From: CAYPAV01 sp964408805
Lineage (GTDB): Bacteria > Pseudomonadota > Alphaproteobacteria > UBA8366
Direction: 5' to 3'
Assembly (NCBI GenBank): GCA_964408805.1
Contig: CAYPAV010000003.1
Span: forward strand, 186,001 to 250,000
DNA length: 64,000 bases
Positions within the stretch are counted from its first letter, which is position 1, and each line of letters opens with the position of its first letter. A program made the position numbers and the translations under genes. The notes beneath the pieces were generated by a model, which was given only the letters and a program-made list of their open reading frames with translations, had not been told where the DNA came from and did no database searches. This document shows, piece by piece, positions 1 to 9,645 of the stretch.

Positions 1-184
1 TCGGGCTGGAGACAAGCTCGTAATTTCGAATTTGCGCCGGAAAACACCACGCGGCGACGGCCTTTCGGCCGGCATCGCTCAAGGGAACGTCGGTATGACC
101 CTGAAGGCGCTTGTCCTCGGTCCATTCGGTCGGACCATGGCGAAGGAGCGCCAGGGGAATTTCTCTCTTTCCCTTTCCGGACAC
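1..184 (-). CDS. Histidine phosphatase (phosphoglycerate mutase-like), N-terminal part, cut by window edge
   Basis: Only the first 61 codons are inside the window. Reading leftward from a GTG at 184, the product contains LLRHGPTEW, the RHG motif whose histidine is phosphorylated in the histidine phosphatase superfamily, then LQGHTDVPLSDAGR and a later ELVSSP, which match the usual spacing of alpha-ribazole phosphatase and phosphoglycerate mutase-like enzymes. The start lies 9 bases after the stop of the upstream glycosyltransferase gene on the same strand, so the two are probably co-transcribed. The C-terminal half with the second catalytic histidine is off the window, so the substrate cannot be judged. 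Confidence 0.75.
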   Translation of the reverse strand, partial: MSGKGKREIPLALLRHGPTEWTEDKRLQGHTDVPLSDAGRKAVAAWCFPAQIRNYELVSSP

Positions 185-193
185 GGCGCTTTC

Positions 194-1447
194 TCAAGCG
201 CTTTCGCGCAGGTTTTCGGCGTCCTCGAGACCGAATTTCCGAGCCAGCCGATCGATACCGTTCTTGTGGGCGTATTGATCGCGGACGCGCGCGAAGCCCG
301 CCGCTCCGAGACCGTGGCGTAGCGCCGGGTCGCCGATCAAACGATCGATCGCCCGCGCCAAGGCGGCCGGATCCTCTTGCGGCACGAGGAGGCCGGTTTC
401 CTGATCGACGATCAATTCGGGGATCGCCGATACCCGGGTCGAGACGCATGGCAGCCCCTGGCTTTGCGCCTCCAAAAGAACATTCGGAAGGCCGTCGCGA
501 TCCCCATCCTCGGCGATACGGCTGGCCAATACGAAAATGTCGGCGGTTCTGTAAAGTTCCAAGACGTCCAATTGCGTTTTCGGCCCGAGCCAGTCGATCC
601 GATCTTCAATCCCGAGTTTTTGCGCCTGCTCGCGGAGCGAATCCAACAAGATCCCGCCACCGACATGCGTGAACCGCCACCGCTGTTCCTTCGGCAATTC
701 CGCCAATGCCTTCAGGAGAACGTCATAGCCTTTCTTGGTCACCGCGCGGCCGACCGAAAGAATCCGCACTGGGTCGGCCTCATTCCCGCCGTCGCGGCGC
801 GCCAATGGCCGGGAGCATTCGGCGAATCGCTCGAAATCCAAACCATGATAGACCAATTCGACCCGGTCCTCTTCGGGCGCCAGGGCGCTCAAATGCGCCC
901 GGCCGACTTCCGTGCAGGTCACCAGCCAGGCCATCTCTCCAAGTTTTTCGGCCTTTTCCCAATCCGGCGTCGTCCAAATATCCTTGGCGTGCGCCGAACA
1001 GCTCCAAGGCAGGCCGGAAAGGGTCCCCGCGTACCGCGTCACCGAAGCCGGCGTATGCAGAAAATGGGCGTGTAGATGCGTTACCGCCGGGTCGAGTTCA
1101 TCGGCCAGAACCAGCGCTTGTCCGAAATGTCGCAGCCGATTGCGGATCGGTCCGCGCCGGAAATCCCGCCGCCAGGTCCGTACCGCCGCCTTATAGGTCG
1201 TGCGGCGGCGCTGACGCCACCAGGCCCGAATGACACGGAACGGTTCTTGATGCAGATACTCGGGCAGATAGACGACCGGCGCCTCGATCGCCTCATGAAC
1301 GGGATGACGGGCGTGATCGGTCGGATGGCGTAGCGAGACAATGCGAATGTCGAGACCGGCCGACTCGAGCGCCTGAATTTCCTGCGCGATGAAGGTCTCC
1401 GAAAGACGGGGATAGCCCTTTAGAATGAAGGCGACGACGAGGGACAT
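194..1447 (-). CDS. Glycosyltransferase family 4 (colanic acid/exopolysaccharide type)
   Basis: A 417-residue GT-B glycosyltransferase, expected to move a sugar from a nucleotide-sugar donor onto a lipid- or saccharide-linked acceptor at the cytoplasmic face of the membrane. The N-terminal GYPRLSETFIAQEI (about residues 11-24) is typical of the GT4 subgroup used in exopolysaccharide synthesis. The C-terminal half carries VYHGLDFERF, the LSVGRAVTKKGYDVLL donor-domain entry (about 230) and the E-x7-E region DGLPNVLLEAQSQG (about 325). Length fits the family. It starts 26 bases after the stop of a second glycosyltransferase and is followed by a histidine phosphatase, suggesting one transcript. 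Acceptor and sugar are unknown. Confidence 0.85.
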   Translation of the reverse strand: MSLVVAFILKGYPRLSETFIAQEIQALESAGLDIRIVSLRHPTDHARHPVHEAIEAPVVYLPEYLHQEPFRVIRAWWRQRRRTTYKAAVRTWRRDFRRGPIRNRLRHFGQALVLADELDPAVTHLHAHFLHTPASVTRYAGTLSGLPWSCSAHAKDIWTTPDWEKAEKLGEMAWLVTCTEVGRAHLSALAPEEDRVELVYHGLDFERFAECSRPLARRDGGNEADPVRILSVGRAVTKKGYDVLLKALAELPKEQRWRFTHVGGGILLDSLREQAQKLGIEDRIDWLGPKTQLDVLELYRTADIFVLASRIAEDGDRDGLPNVLLEAQSQGLPCVSTRVSAIPELIVDQETGLLVPQEDPAALARAIDRLIGDPALRHGLGAAGFARVRDQYAHKNGIDRLARKFGLEDAENLRESA

Positions 1448-1473
1448 GGCGATCGCCTAGTGGATGAAATCCA

Positions 1474-2691
1474 CTAGCCTCCGGTCTCCACAAGCGAAAG
1501 CCGCGGCGCGGTCCGTGCGGCAAAATGACGACCGGCAAGTTCGCCGACCTGTTCGATTCCATCGAGAAAACCCGGCGGCATGGCTTCGGACGGCCGGGGC
1601 TGGAGAGGCAACCGACGCAAGGCCGCCACCACCATTTCCGCGTTCAACGCCTCCGTCGGATGGAGCATTTGGACAATGCCGAGTTCGGCCGCCCGCCGGG
1701 CGCGCAAGAGCTGCTCCTTCCGCGGCGCTATGCGCGGCACGATCAGAGCCGGCTTGTCGAGCGAGATAATTTCGCAGAACGTGTTGTATCCGCCCATGGC
1801 GACAATTCCCGCCGCCTTCTCCATCAAAAGCTCGAGATGGCTGTCGAACGTCATGACCTCGACATTGCCGAGACGCGAAGCGCGATCGCGAATTTCAGCC
1901 TGCATTTCCGGACGCATGAAGGGCCCCAGGACCAGAAGCGCCCGCATCAGGTCGGGCGCGGTCTCGTAGGCCCGCAAAACCACGTCCATCATCTGATCGC
2001 CGTCCCCGCCGCCACCCGCGGTCACCATCAGGAAGGGCTGATCGATATCGATCGGCGGCGGCAATTTCGGGACCTTCGGCACCGTCCGCCTGAGATACCC
2101 GGTGAAAATCATTTTATCGCGAACCGCGGCGGTAATTTCGAGGTCGACCAGGGGGTCGTGGAAATCTCTATGCCCGTAAACCCAGATTTCGTCGTAGAAT
2201 TCCTCAAGCGCGGGAAGAAGGTTTTTCGCCGTCCATTCGCGCCGCAACAGGGTCGGCTCATCCATGACATCGCGCAGACCGAGAACCTGCGTCGTGCCGT
2301 GCGACTTCAAGAGCGCGAGGGTCTCCCGCAATTCACCCCGCAACCCGAGCGGTTCCTTGTCGACGATGAACAGGTCGGGTGCGAACATTTCCGCCGTGTG
2401 ACGGATGATCGACCCGCGAATCGCCATCGTCTGCTTGAGATCAATATGCAGGCCGAGCGAGGTGTATTCCCCATTATAGAGCTTGATGACGCCCGGAATG
2501 CGGACAAAGTCGACCCGAGCGCGAAAATCGAAACTGCCGATAATGGGCGATCCCGAGAGGATCAGCACCGATAGGCCCTTGTAACGCTCGACCAGAGCAT
2601 GCGCGATCGTTCGGCAACGCCGTAGGTGTCCCAGCCCGAACGTGTCGTGGCTGTAGATCAGCATTCTTACGCCGTCCATTCGATCCGTCAT
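1474..2691 (-). CDS. Glycosyltransferase with MurG/GT28-like C-terminal domain
   Basis: A 405-residue GT-B fold protein. The N-terminal SHDTFGLGHLRRCRTIAHAL (about residues 14-33) is the glycine-rich acceptor-side loop of MurG-like enzymes. The C-terminal domain has VTAGGGGDGDQMM (about 225) and MGGYNTFCEIISLDKPALIV (about 300-320), matching the donor-binding region of GT28. It is the first gene of a leftward unit with a GT4 enzyme and a histidine phosphatase. An internal Met at codon 5 or 10 could also start it. The 208 bases upstream separate it from a rightward formyltransferase-like gene and should hold the promoters of both. It is probably a saccharide-building enzyme rather than MurG itself, which would be expected in the dcw cluster. 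Confidence 0.75.
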   Translation of the reverse strand: MTDRMDGVRMLIYSHDTFGLGHLRRCRTIAHALVERYKGLSVLILSGSPIIGSFDFRARVDFVRIPGVIKLYNGEYTSLGLHIDLKQTMAIRGSIIRHTAEMFAPDLFIVDKEPLGLRGELRETLALLKSHGTTQVLGLRDVMDEPTLLRREWTAKNLLPALEEFYDEIWVYGHRDFHDPLVDLEITAAVRDKMIFTGYLRRTVPKVPKLPPPIDIDQPFLMVTAGGGGDGDQMMDVVLRAYETAPDLMRALLVLGPFMRPEMQAEIRDRASRLGNVEVMTFDSHLELLMEKAAGIVAMGGYNTFCEIISLDKPALIVPRIAPRKEQLLRARRAAELGIVQMLHPTEALNAEMVVAALRRLPLQPRPSEAMPPGFLDGIEQVGELAGRHFAARTAPRLSLVETGG

Positions 2692-2899
2692 GTTTCACCG
2701 TTTCGGATTTTCGCGGATTCCATGCCCCCGCGCGCGATCATCGGCTCCCTGTGTGAAAAGCGGCCCGTGTTTTTTCCAACCATATGACATATCAATGGAA
2801 GGGTCAGTAGCAAAATATCCTCTCGTCAAGAATTTGCTTTGGGATTCAGATGACTACACCGACGGCAAGAAAGCCGAATCGGCCCCGGGACCGGGCGGC

Positions 2900-3610
2900 A
2901 TGCGGATAGTCGTCCTCACCACGGGGGCGGTTCGGCGGCGCTACTTCGTTCAAGCACTTCAAGCGGCGGTCCCGATCGCCCGCGTCTTCGTGGAGACCCG
3001 CGACCCGGTTCCGCCTTTTCCCGTCGATCATCCCTCGGACGCCGCGCGAAAGGCGCATGAACGGCAGGCGTTCTTCGATGACTCGCCGCCTCCCTTTGAT
3101 ACGATCGCGTCGATCGAAAGCTTCCATTCCCTGAACGAACCGGAGGCATTGGCGGCCATAAAGGCGATCCGCCCCGACGTCATGCTCGTTTTTGGTACCG
3201 GCCGCCTCTCCGATCAGGTAGTTGGACTGGCACCCGAGGGATGCATCAATTTTCACAATGGCGATTCCGCGGAGTATCGCGGTCTCGACTGTCATCTTTG
3301 GCCGATTTATCACCGCGATTTCGATGCCTTGAAGGTAACCCTTCATCGCGTCGCGCCGGAGCTCGACACGGGGGATCTGATCGACCGTCGGCCGGTCCCC
3401 TTGCGGCCGGGGATGAAACTGGCAGAATTGCGGCGCGCGGCGACCGAATTGACCGTCGACATGGCGCTTGCCGCGCTCGGGAATTTTGCCACGCACGGCA
3501 TATTCGATGCGACGCCGCAATCCCGGAGGGGCCGCTACTACTCCTTCATGCCCGCCGTCCTGAAGGACCTTTGCGTCGGACATTTCGAGCGCTTCAGCGC
3601 GAAACTCTGA
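2900..3610 (+). CDS. Formyltransferase-like protein (Formyl_trans_N domain only)
   Basis: Transfers a formyl group from 10-formyltetrahydrofolate in related enzymes. The reading frame is open from 2690, but similarity begins at MRIVVLTTGAVRRRYF (ATG at 2900), giving 236 residues; upstream residues look non-coding. The catalytic triad of methionyl-tRNA formyltransferase-type domains is visible: Asn and His in INFHNGDSAEYRG, and Asp in the later APELDTGDLI. The protein is too short for the C-terminal OB-fold that binds initiator tRNA in Fmt, so a role on tRNA is unlikely. Small sugar N-formyltransferases have similar architecture, and glycosyltransferases sit next door on the opposite strand, so formylation of an amino sugar is a reasonable guess. 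Confidence 0.7.
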   Translation: MRIVVLTTGAVRRRYFVQALQAAVPIARVFVETRDPVPPFPVDHPSDAARKAHERQAFFDDSPPPFDTIASIESFHSLNEPEALAAIKAIRPDVMLVFGTGRLSDQVVGLAPEGCINFHNGDSAEYRGLDCHLWPIYHRDFDALKVTLHRVAPELDTGDLIDRRPVPLRPGMKLAELRRAATELTVDMALAALGNFATHGIFDATPQSRRGRYYSFMPAVLKDLCVGHFERFSAKL

Positions 3611-3614
3611 GGTT

Positions 3615-4787
3615 CTATTTGTAGGGATCGGCCGCGTCGCGGAGACCATCACCGAGGAAGCTAAAGGCCAGAATCACCAAGATCACCGGCACGACCGGCA
3701 GTATCAGCCAAGGATAAAGCGCCACCACACTGATATTCTGCGCCTCGTTGAGCAAGACGCCCCAGCTGGTGATCGGCGGGCGGAGGCCGAGCCCCAGGAA
3801 GGAAAGCGCCGTCTCGCCAAGGATCATGGTCGGGATCGAAAGCGTCGCCGAGGCGATAAGATGGCTCATGAATCCCGGCATCAAGTGGCGGCCGATGATC
3901 CGCTTCGGCTTGGCCCCCATCAACTGCGCCGCGAGGCAGTAATCCTCTTCGCGAAGCGACAGCAGCTTGGAGCGCACCGCGCGCGCAAGGCCGGTCCAAT
4001 CCAACATCGCCAAGATCATCGTTATGCCGAAATAGATCAGCAGCGGACTCCAGGTCACCGGCAAGACCGCCGAGAGCGCCATCCAGAGCGGGATCTGCGG
4101 AAAGGATTGCAATATTTCGATAATTCTTTGCACGATCATATCGATCATGCCGCCGTAATATCCGGCAATTCCGCCGATCGTCATGCCCAGAAGGAAGCTC
4201 ATGATAATCCCGATGAGACCGATGGTCAGCGAAATCCGAGCGCCATAGATCATCCGCGACAGGATATCCCGGCCCAACCGGTCGGTCCCCAGCAGGAAGA
4301 GCGTTCCCCCCTTCTCGACGCAGAACAGGTGCGAGTTGCCCTTGAACAATCCCCAGAAATGGTATGGATCGCCGTCGCAGAACAGCTGCACGCGGTGGAT
4401 TTTCGTCTCGTCCGGACTGTATTCGCGCCGCAAATTCCGCATGTTGAGTTGGTAGCGAGTGCCGTAGGTGAACGGGCCGATGAACCTTCCGTCGTGAAAA
4501 AGATGTACCGATTGCGGCGGCGCGTAGATGAAATCGATATGTCTCGAATGCAGATTGTAAGGGGCGAGAAATTCGGCGATCACGATCGAGCCGTACATGA
4601 CCAACAGGAACGCGCCCGAGATCAACGCCAACCGATGGCGGATGAACTTCCACCACATCAGCTGCCATTGCGAGGCCATGTAGTAGCGTTCCTGTTCGGG
4701 CGTCAGCGCCTCGACGGAATAGGGGTTGAAGGGCTCTCGCGAGACATAATGCTCGATCCGGCCGCCATCCCGGCTGTCCGCACTCAT
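3615..4787 (-). CDS. ABC transporter permease, DppC/OppC type
   Basis: Inner-membrane permease of a peptide/nickel-family importer, 390 residues. The frame is open further upstream, but the start MSADSRDGGRIEHY at 4787 is set by a 4-base ATGA overlap with the preceding permease gene, and residues upstream of it are an out-of-frame reading of that gene. The N-terminal segment with WWKFIRHRLALISG before the first membrane helix is characteristic of DppC. A roughly 100-residue polar insertion follows the first helix. The EAA-like loop EEDYCLAAQLMGAKPKRII, where the ATPase docks, is followed by the final helices and FLGDGLRDAADPYK at the C terminus, the canonical DppC ending. Last gene of the transporter operon. 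Confidence 0.9.
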   Translation of the reverse strand: MSADSRDGGRIEHYVSREPFNPYSVEALTPEQERYYMASQWQLMWWKFIRHRLALISGAFLLVMYGSIVIAEFLAPYNLHSRHIDFIYAPPQSVHLFHDGRFIGPFTYGTRYQLNMRNLRREYSPDETKIHRVQLFCDGDPYHFWGLFKGNSHLFCVEKGGTLFLLGTDRLGRDILSRMIYGARISLTIGLIGIIMSFLLGMTIGGIAGYYGGMIDMIVQRIIEILQSFPQIPLWMALSAVLPVTWSPLLIYFGITMILAMLDWTGLARAVRSKLLSLREEDYCLAAQLMGAKPKRIIGRHLMPGFMSHLIASATLSIPTMILGETALSFLGLGLRPPITSWGVLLNEAQNISVVALYPWLILPVVPVILVILAFSFLGDGLRDAADPYK

Positions 4788-5782
4788 TTGGCCGCCCCCC
4801 CTTGCAAACGAATGCGGGGATCGAGCCAGGCCAGCAGCAAGTCCGAGATAAAGACACCGATGACGGTCAAAAGCGCCAAGAACATCAAGAACGATCCGGC
4901 CAGATACATATCCTGGCTCTGCAGCGCCGAAATCAGCAACGGCCCGGTCGTCGGCAACGATAGGACGACGGCAACCAGTTCGGCGCCCGAGATGATGTTC
5001 GGCAACAAACTGCCGATATCGGCGATGAAGAAATTCATCGCCGTCCGCAACGGGTATTTCAGCAACAAACGAAGCGACGGCAGCCCCTTCGCCCGGGCGG
5101 TCACGACATATTGCTTCTGCAACTCGTCCAGCAGGTTGGCGCGGAGGCGCCGGATCATCCCGGCGGTGCCCGACGTGCCGATCACGATGACCGGAATCCA
5201 GAGATGTTCCAACACCGACATTAATTTCCCCCAGCTCCAGGGTTGGTCGATGTAATCGGGATCCATCAGCCCGCCGATCGACGTTCCGAACACCACATTG
5301 GCGAAATAGAGCATGATCAGAGCGAGCAGAAAATTCGGCGTCGCCAGGCCGATCAGGCCGATGAAGGTCAGCCCGTAATCGCCCCAACTATATTGGTGGG
5401 TCGCGGAATAGAGTCCGATCGGAAAGGCGATGATCCAAGTGAAAATTATGGTCACCGTTGAAACCAAAATCGTCAGGAACAGACGGTCCCCGACAATTTC
5501 CGAAACCGGCAGGCGATATTCGAAGGAAAACCCGAAATCGCCGACCAGCATGCCGGTCACCCACTCCCAGTAGCGGGTCATCATCGGCCTGTCGAAGCCG
5601 TATTGCTCGCGCAGGAACTCGATGTGCTTCTCGTCCACGGTCTCGCCCTGCGCCTGCAGCTCGGAGACGTAGCTTTCGAGATAATCCCCCGGCGGCAATT
5701 CGATGATGACGAAGACGATTAGGCTGATGGCCAGCAACGTCGGAATCATGATCAACAGCCGGCGTACGATATAGTCGAGCAT
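4784..5782 (-). CDS. ABC transporter permease, DppB/OppB type
   Basis: A 332-residue inner-membrane permease, partner of the DppC-type protein encoded next. It begins MLDYIVRRLLIMIPTLLAIS, the conserved first helix of DppB-family permeases, and carries the EAA docking loop QKQYVVTARAKGLP (about residues 225-240). The ending LAWLDPRIRLQ is the usual DppB C terminus. It overlaps the next gene by 4 bases and starts 66 bases after the binding-protein stop, so translational coupling with the second permease is likely. Substrate is not deducible from permeases. Confidence 0.9.
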   Translation of the reverse strand: MLDYIVRRLLIMIPTLLAISLIVFVIIELPPGDYLESYVSELQAQGETVDEKHIEFLREQYGFDRPMMTRYWEWVTGMLVGDFGFSFEYRLPVSEIVGDRLFLTILVSTVTIIFTWIIAFPIGLYSATHQYSWGDYGLTFIGLIGLATPNFLLALIMLYFANVVFGTSIGGLMDPDYIDQPWSWGKLMSVLEHLWIPVIVIGTSGTAGMIRRLRANLLDELQKQYVVTARAKGLPSLRLLLKYPLRTAMNFFIADIGSLLPNIISGAELVAVVLSLPTTGPLLISALQSQDMYLAGSFLMFLALLTVIGVFISDLLLAWLDPRIRLQGGAAK

Positions 5783-5848
5783 GGCGTCCCTATCTATCCT
5801 TCGCCGGCAAGAGGTCGGAACCCATCATATGCTTGTCCTCGACCATCG

Positions 5849-7762
5849 TCATTTCGCAGTATACCAGAAGCTGTCCGGCCGATAGATGCCGAAATAGGCA
5901 CCCGGATGCCAGTTGTAGACCCCATCCTTGGGAATGTTCCGAAGGCGGTTGTTCACCACGACCGGCTGCAGGGTCGAATTGACGATGCCTATGGTGAAGA
6001 CGTTGTCGGCGTGAATCTGGAGCATTTCATGCCAGATCCTCGTTTGGACCACCGGATCGGCTGAGCGCGGCCAGGCCTCGTTCAAGGACATCAAACGGTT
6101 GACCACCGCCATATCGGGCGCCTCGCCGCTTTTCCCGCTGGTCTGTCCGTATAGACCCCATTTCGGCCACTGGAATTGATACCTGCTGGTCGGCGCAAAC
6201 TCGTCCGGGCTCATCGCCTTCGTGGGGATGCCGTTCGAAATTCCGGACCAGATCGACATCACCGTCTCGCCGGCGTAGATCCGCTTTCGAAATACCTCGC
6301 GTTGCGAGGTCTTGGTGAAGAGCTTGACGCCGGCCGCGAGCCAGCTGTCGTGAATAAGCTCCAGCACATCGCTCTGTTCGGTACTTTCTCCGGCCGTGTC
6401 GACCGTGATGATCAAAGGACGGCCGTCCGACAGAACACGCAAATTCTCGTCGTTCCGCTTCGTCAGGCCGATCTCGTCAAGCAGCGAATTCGCGCGTCTT
6501 AAATCGAACTCCGTCCATGCGCTGCGGTACACCGGTTTGAAGAGCGGGCTTTCCTCCAGCACCGTATTGTTGCCGGGTCGGGCCAGACCGTGATAGATGA
6601 CCTGGTTGATCTCCTTGCGGTCGATGGCCAGCGACAGGGCTCGGCGGAAGCGGAGGTCGCGCAGCAATTTTCGCCAAACGGGATCCTTTGCGTTCAAATT
6701 CGGAAACAAGGCGATCTGCGCCCCCCGGGCCTTCCGCCAGAGATGAACGCTCATGTTGTAGCGCTTCTCGGTTTCCTTCAGGAAGGTGTAGTGGTCGAAG
6801 CGAAGATAGCGCGCCTGCAAATCGGTTTCGCCGGACCCTGTGCGGGCCGGCACCATTTTCGCCGCCCCCATATTGATGACCACCTCGTCGATATAGGGCA
6901 GCTGCCGGCCATTCGCGTCGATTCGGTGGTAGTAGGGGTTGCGCCGAAAGACGAAGCGGTCCGATGGCGGCGTGACCGTATTGTACCAGGGCTGCAGGGT
7001 CGGCCGGTCGGGGTTATCCATGCGGTACCACCGGTCGACTTCCCGATGAAGCTGCGCCCAATCCAGTTTATGGGCTTTTTTCGCCATCGCCGCGATCTTC
7101 GCCTTGTCGCCGTATTTTATGTGAAACTGCTTCAGGTAATGGGCCGGACGATAGACCAGCAACGGCCGCGGCCGGCTAAGCCAGGGAATGAAATTGGGAT
7201 TCGGCTTGGACCAGGTATAGCGGATCGTCGTTTCGTCCATTACCTCAAATTTGGGGCCCTTGCCATCTACCAACATCGCCCGCGGAAGACCCTTCCGAAA
7301 GATCGCCTTGTTGCCGGCCATGTCCTCCCAATAGTAGCGAAAATCCTCCGCCGTGAAGGGATGACCGTCCGACCACCGGTGGCCCTTGCGCAGATGGAAG
7401 GTGAACTCCCGCCCATCGCGAACCTCGAAGCGCTCAAGAATATCGGGCACGAATTCGAACTTCTTATTGTAGCCGATGAGCCGGGCATAACCGTAAACCA
7501 TCATCATCTTGGTGTCTTTTTGCTTGCCCAGCAGAAGACGCAGCGTGCCGCCGTGCCGGCCTGGCACCTTGCCCACGGCCTTCAGATCGACCGTGGAGGG
7601 ATTCTCCGGCACGCGTTCCGAAACAGCGGGAAATTTTCCGCTTCGAACCTGGTCGGCGAAGATTGGCGTCTCGATCAGCGGCGCGGCGCGGCCGCCTTCC
7701 GTCGCGGCAAGAAAGACGAGCCCAAATGCAAGGACGCCGACCATCCGTCCCTCCAGCTTCAT
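5849..7762 (-). CDS. ABC transporter substrate-binding protein, family 5 (peptide/nickel type)
   Basis: A 637-residue periplasmic binding protein that captures the ligand for the neighbouring permeases. It starts MKLEGRMVGVLAFGLVFLAA, a Sec-type signal peptide probably cleaved near GGRAAP; no lipobox cysteine is visible, so it is likely soluble in the periplasm. The SBP_bac_5 pattern is present: FHLRKGHRWSDGHPFTAEDF (about 120) and the later FRRALSLAIDRKEINQVIY (about 375). It is longer than classical DppA (about 535), as in a subgroup of alphaproteobacterial paralogs. It overlaps the stop of the upstream ATPase gene by 4 bases. The ligand is unknown; peptides, opines and short glycans are all possible in this family. 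Confidence 0.9.
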   Translation of the reverse strand: MKLEGRMVGVLAFGLVFLAATEGGRAAPLIETPIFADQVRSGKFPAVSERVPENPSTVDLKAVGKVPGRHGGTLRLLLGKQKDTKMMMVYGYARLIGYNKKFEFVPDILERFEVRDGREFTFHLRKGHRWSDGHPFTAEDFRYYWEDMAGNKAIFRKGLPRAMLVDGKGPKFEVMDETTIRYTWSKPNPNFIPWLSRPRPLLVYRPAHYLKQFHIKYGDKAKIAAMAKKAHKLDWAQLHREVDRWYRMDNPDRPTLQPWYNTVTPPSDRFVFRRNPYYHRIDANGRQLPYIDEVVINMGAAKMVPARTGSGETDLQARYLRFDHYTFLKETEKRYNMSVHLWRKARGAQIALFPNLNAKDPVWRKLLRDLRFRRALSLAIDRKEINQVIYHGLARPGNNTVLEESPLFKPVYRSAWTEFDLRRANSLLDEIGLTKRNDENLRVLSDGRPLIITVDTAGESTEQSDVLELIHDSWLAAGVKLFTKTSQREVFRKRIYAGETVMSIWSGISNGIPTKAMSPDEFAPTSRYQFQWPKWGLYGQTSGKSGEAPDMAVVNRLMSLNEAWPRSADPVVQTRIWHEMLQIHADNVFTIGIVNSTLQPVVVNNRLRNIPKDGVYNWHPGAYFGIYRPDSFWYTAK

Positions 7763-9645
7763 CCCAACGACTCCGTCGCCACATCAGCGTCGGCGAGAAC
7801 GAAATGCTGGTCGCCCATGTCATGCAGCCGCACCGCTCCGCCGTCTTTGATGGTGAACGGCGCAGGCCAGACCGCGGGGTTCGAGATACCGCCCCGGTCG
7901 AACATGTCGAAGTCGAGCTTCCGCTGTAGATCGGGAAAGGGCACCGCCGCGATGAGGGAACGCGTGTAATGATGGATCGGGTTATGAAACAGGTTCTCGC
8001 GAGGCGCCATCTCGACGAGGCGCCCCCGGCACATCACCGCGATCCGGTCGGCGACATAATCGACCACCGCCAAATTGTGCGAAATAAACAGATATGTCAG
8101 GCCGAGCGTTTCCTGCATGTCCTTGAACAAGTTCAGGACCTGCGCCTGGATCGAGACGTCGAGAGCGGAGACCGGCTCGTCGCAAATCAACAGATCCGGT
8201 TTCAGCGCCAGCGCCCGCGCGAGCCCGATCCGCTGGCGCTGACCGCCGGAGAAACTATGCGGGTAACGGTTCAGGAACCGGGGGTCTAGCCCCACCAGCC
8301 ACATCAGCTCCTGCACCAACGCCCCCTGCGAGGTCGCGTCGCCGACATTGTGGATAATCAAGGGTTCGCGAATGACGTCGAACACCGTCATTCGCGGGTT
8401 CAGCGAGCCGAACGGATCCTGGAAAACCATTTGAATCTTGCGGCGAAAGGGCATCAGTCCCTCGCCCTCGAGGGCCAGGAGATCGATGGGCGTCCCTCTG
8501 TCGTTGAAGACGACCTCACCCTCGTCCGGCGTTACCGCGCGCATGATGAGTTTGCTGACCGACGTCTTGCCGCTGCCGCTTTCGCCGACCAGGCCGAAAC
8601 ATTCGCCGCGATGAATATCGAAACTGACATCGTTGACGGCGGCCACGGTCACCTCGGGTCCCTTGGAGAGGAGACTGCTTTTCCGCGTGGTGAACCGTTT
8701 GACGAGGCCCTGGACTCGCAACAAGGGTCCCGCGTCGTCCGCGCCCTCCGGCCATGGTTCGCGCGACGTCATCAGCGGTCCCGACTCGTGCTCGATCTCG
8801 CGCAAGGGCATCAGGCGGTCGCCCGGTTTCATATCGAAATGGGGGACCGCCTTCATCAACCCCTTGAGGTAAGGGTGTTCCGGCGCGTCAAAAATATCGT
8901 CCACGGTGCCGCTTTCCATGATTCGCCCGTGATACATGACGACGACCTCCTCGGCGATATTGGCAACGACGCCGAGATCATGCGTGATCATCAGCATCGC
9001 CATGCCGAGTTCGTCTTGGAGCGAGCGCACCAATTTCAGAATTTGCGCCTGTATCGAAACGTCGAGCGCGGTCGTCGGTTCGTCGGCGATAAGGAGGGCC
9101 GGACGGCAGACCAAGGCCATGGCGATCATCGCCCGCTGGCGCAGCCCACCGGAGAGTTCGAAGGGATATAGCCTCGGCGCGCTTTCCGGATCCGGAAAAC
9201 CAACCAGCCGCAGCATTTCCACGACCATCCGCAGGCCTTCTTGCGGGCCGACGGCCCGGTGCAGATGCAAGGCTTCACCGATCTGATCGCCGATGGTGTG
9301 CAGCTGCGAGAGCGATGTCATCGGCTCCTGGAAAATTATTGAAATACGGCCGCCGCGTATTTTCCGCATGGCGGGACTGTTCGGCGGGACTTGCACGATA
9401 TCGACCACCTCGCCGCCCTTCTCGGGATCGGCGAACAGAATCTCACCGCTAGTGATCCGGCCAACCGTCGGCAAAATCCCCATAATACATTGTGATATAA
9501 CAGATTTCCCGGAACCCGATTCACCCACCAGAGCAATGGTCGAGCCTTCGCGAATTCGTAACGACGCGCCCTTAACCGCCTCCACCACGCCACCGTGGAC
9601 GCGGAATTCGACCTTGAGGTTGTTAACCGTCAGCAGATCGGCCAC
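7759..9645 (-). CDS. ABC transporter ATP-binding protein with two fused ATPase domains (DppD-DppF type)
   Basis: Energises the adjacent importer. Two complete ABC domains lie in one chain: the first has Walker A GESGSGKSV, signature LSGGLRQRAM and Walker B LLIADEPTTALD; the second has GESGSGKTSV, FSGGQRQRIG and LLICDEPVSALD. Each is followed by the oligopeptide-ABC C-terminal extension. The frame is open to an ATG at 9726, but that leader is not family-like; the GTG at 9645 is preceded by GGAG at suitable distance and gives VADLLTVNNL, so I prefer it (628 residues). First gene of the leftward order ATPase, binding protein, permease, permease. ATPases first and fused is a recognised but less common layout. 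Confidence 0.88.
   Translation of the reverse strand: MADLLTVNNLKVEFRVHGGVVEAVKGASLRIREGSTIALVGESGSGKSVISQCIMGILPTVGRITSGEILFADPEKGGEVVDIVQVPPNSPAMRKIRGGRISIIFQEPMTSLSQLHTIGDQIGEALHLHRAVGPQEGLRMVVEMLRLVGFPDPESAPRLYPFELSGGLRQRAMIAMALVCRPALLIADEPTTALDVSIQAQILKLVRSLQDELGMAMLMITHDLGVVANIAEEVVVMYHGRIMESGTVDDIFDAPEHPYLKGLMKAVPHFDMKPGDRLMPLREIEHESGPLMTSREPWPEGADDAGPLLRVQGLVKRFTTRKSSLLSKGPEVTVAAVNDVSFDIHRGECFGLVGESGSGKTSVSKLIMRAVTPDEGEVVFNDRGTPIDLLALEGEGLMPFRRKIQMVFQDPFGSLNPRMTVFDVIREPLIIHNVGDATSQGALVQELMWLVGLDPRFLNRYPHSFSGGQRQRIGLARALALKPDLLICDEPVSALDVSIQAQVLNLFKDMQETLGLTYLFISHNLAVVDYVADRIAVMCRGRLVEMAPRENLFHNPIHHYTRSLIAAVPFPDLQRKLDFDMFDRGGISNPAVWPAPFTIKDGGAVRLHDMGDQHFVLADADVATESLG

Noticed and set aside
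6590..7969. A 459-codon plus-strand open frame
   Set aside because: Antisense to the ABC substrate-binding protein gene.
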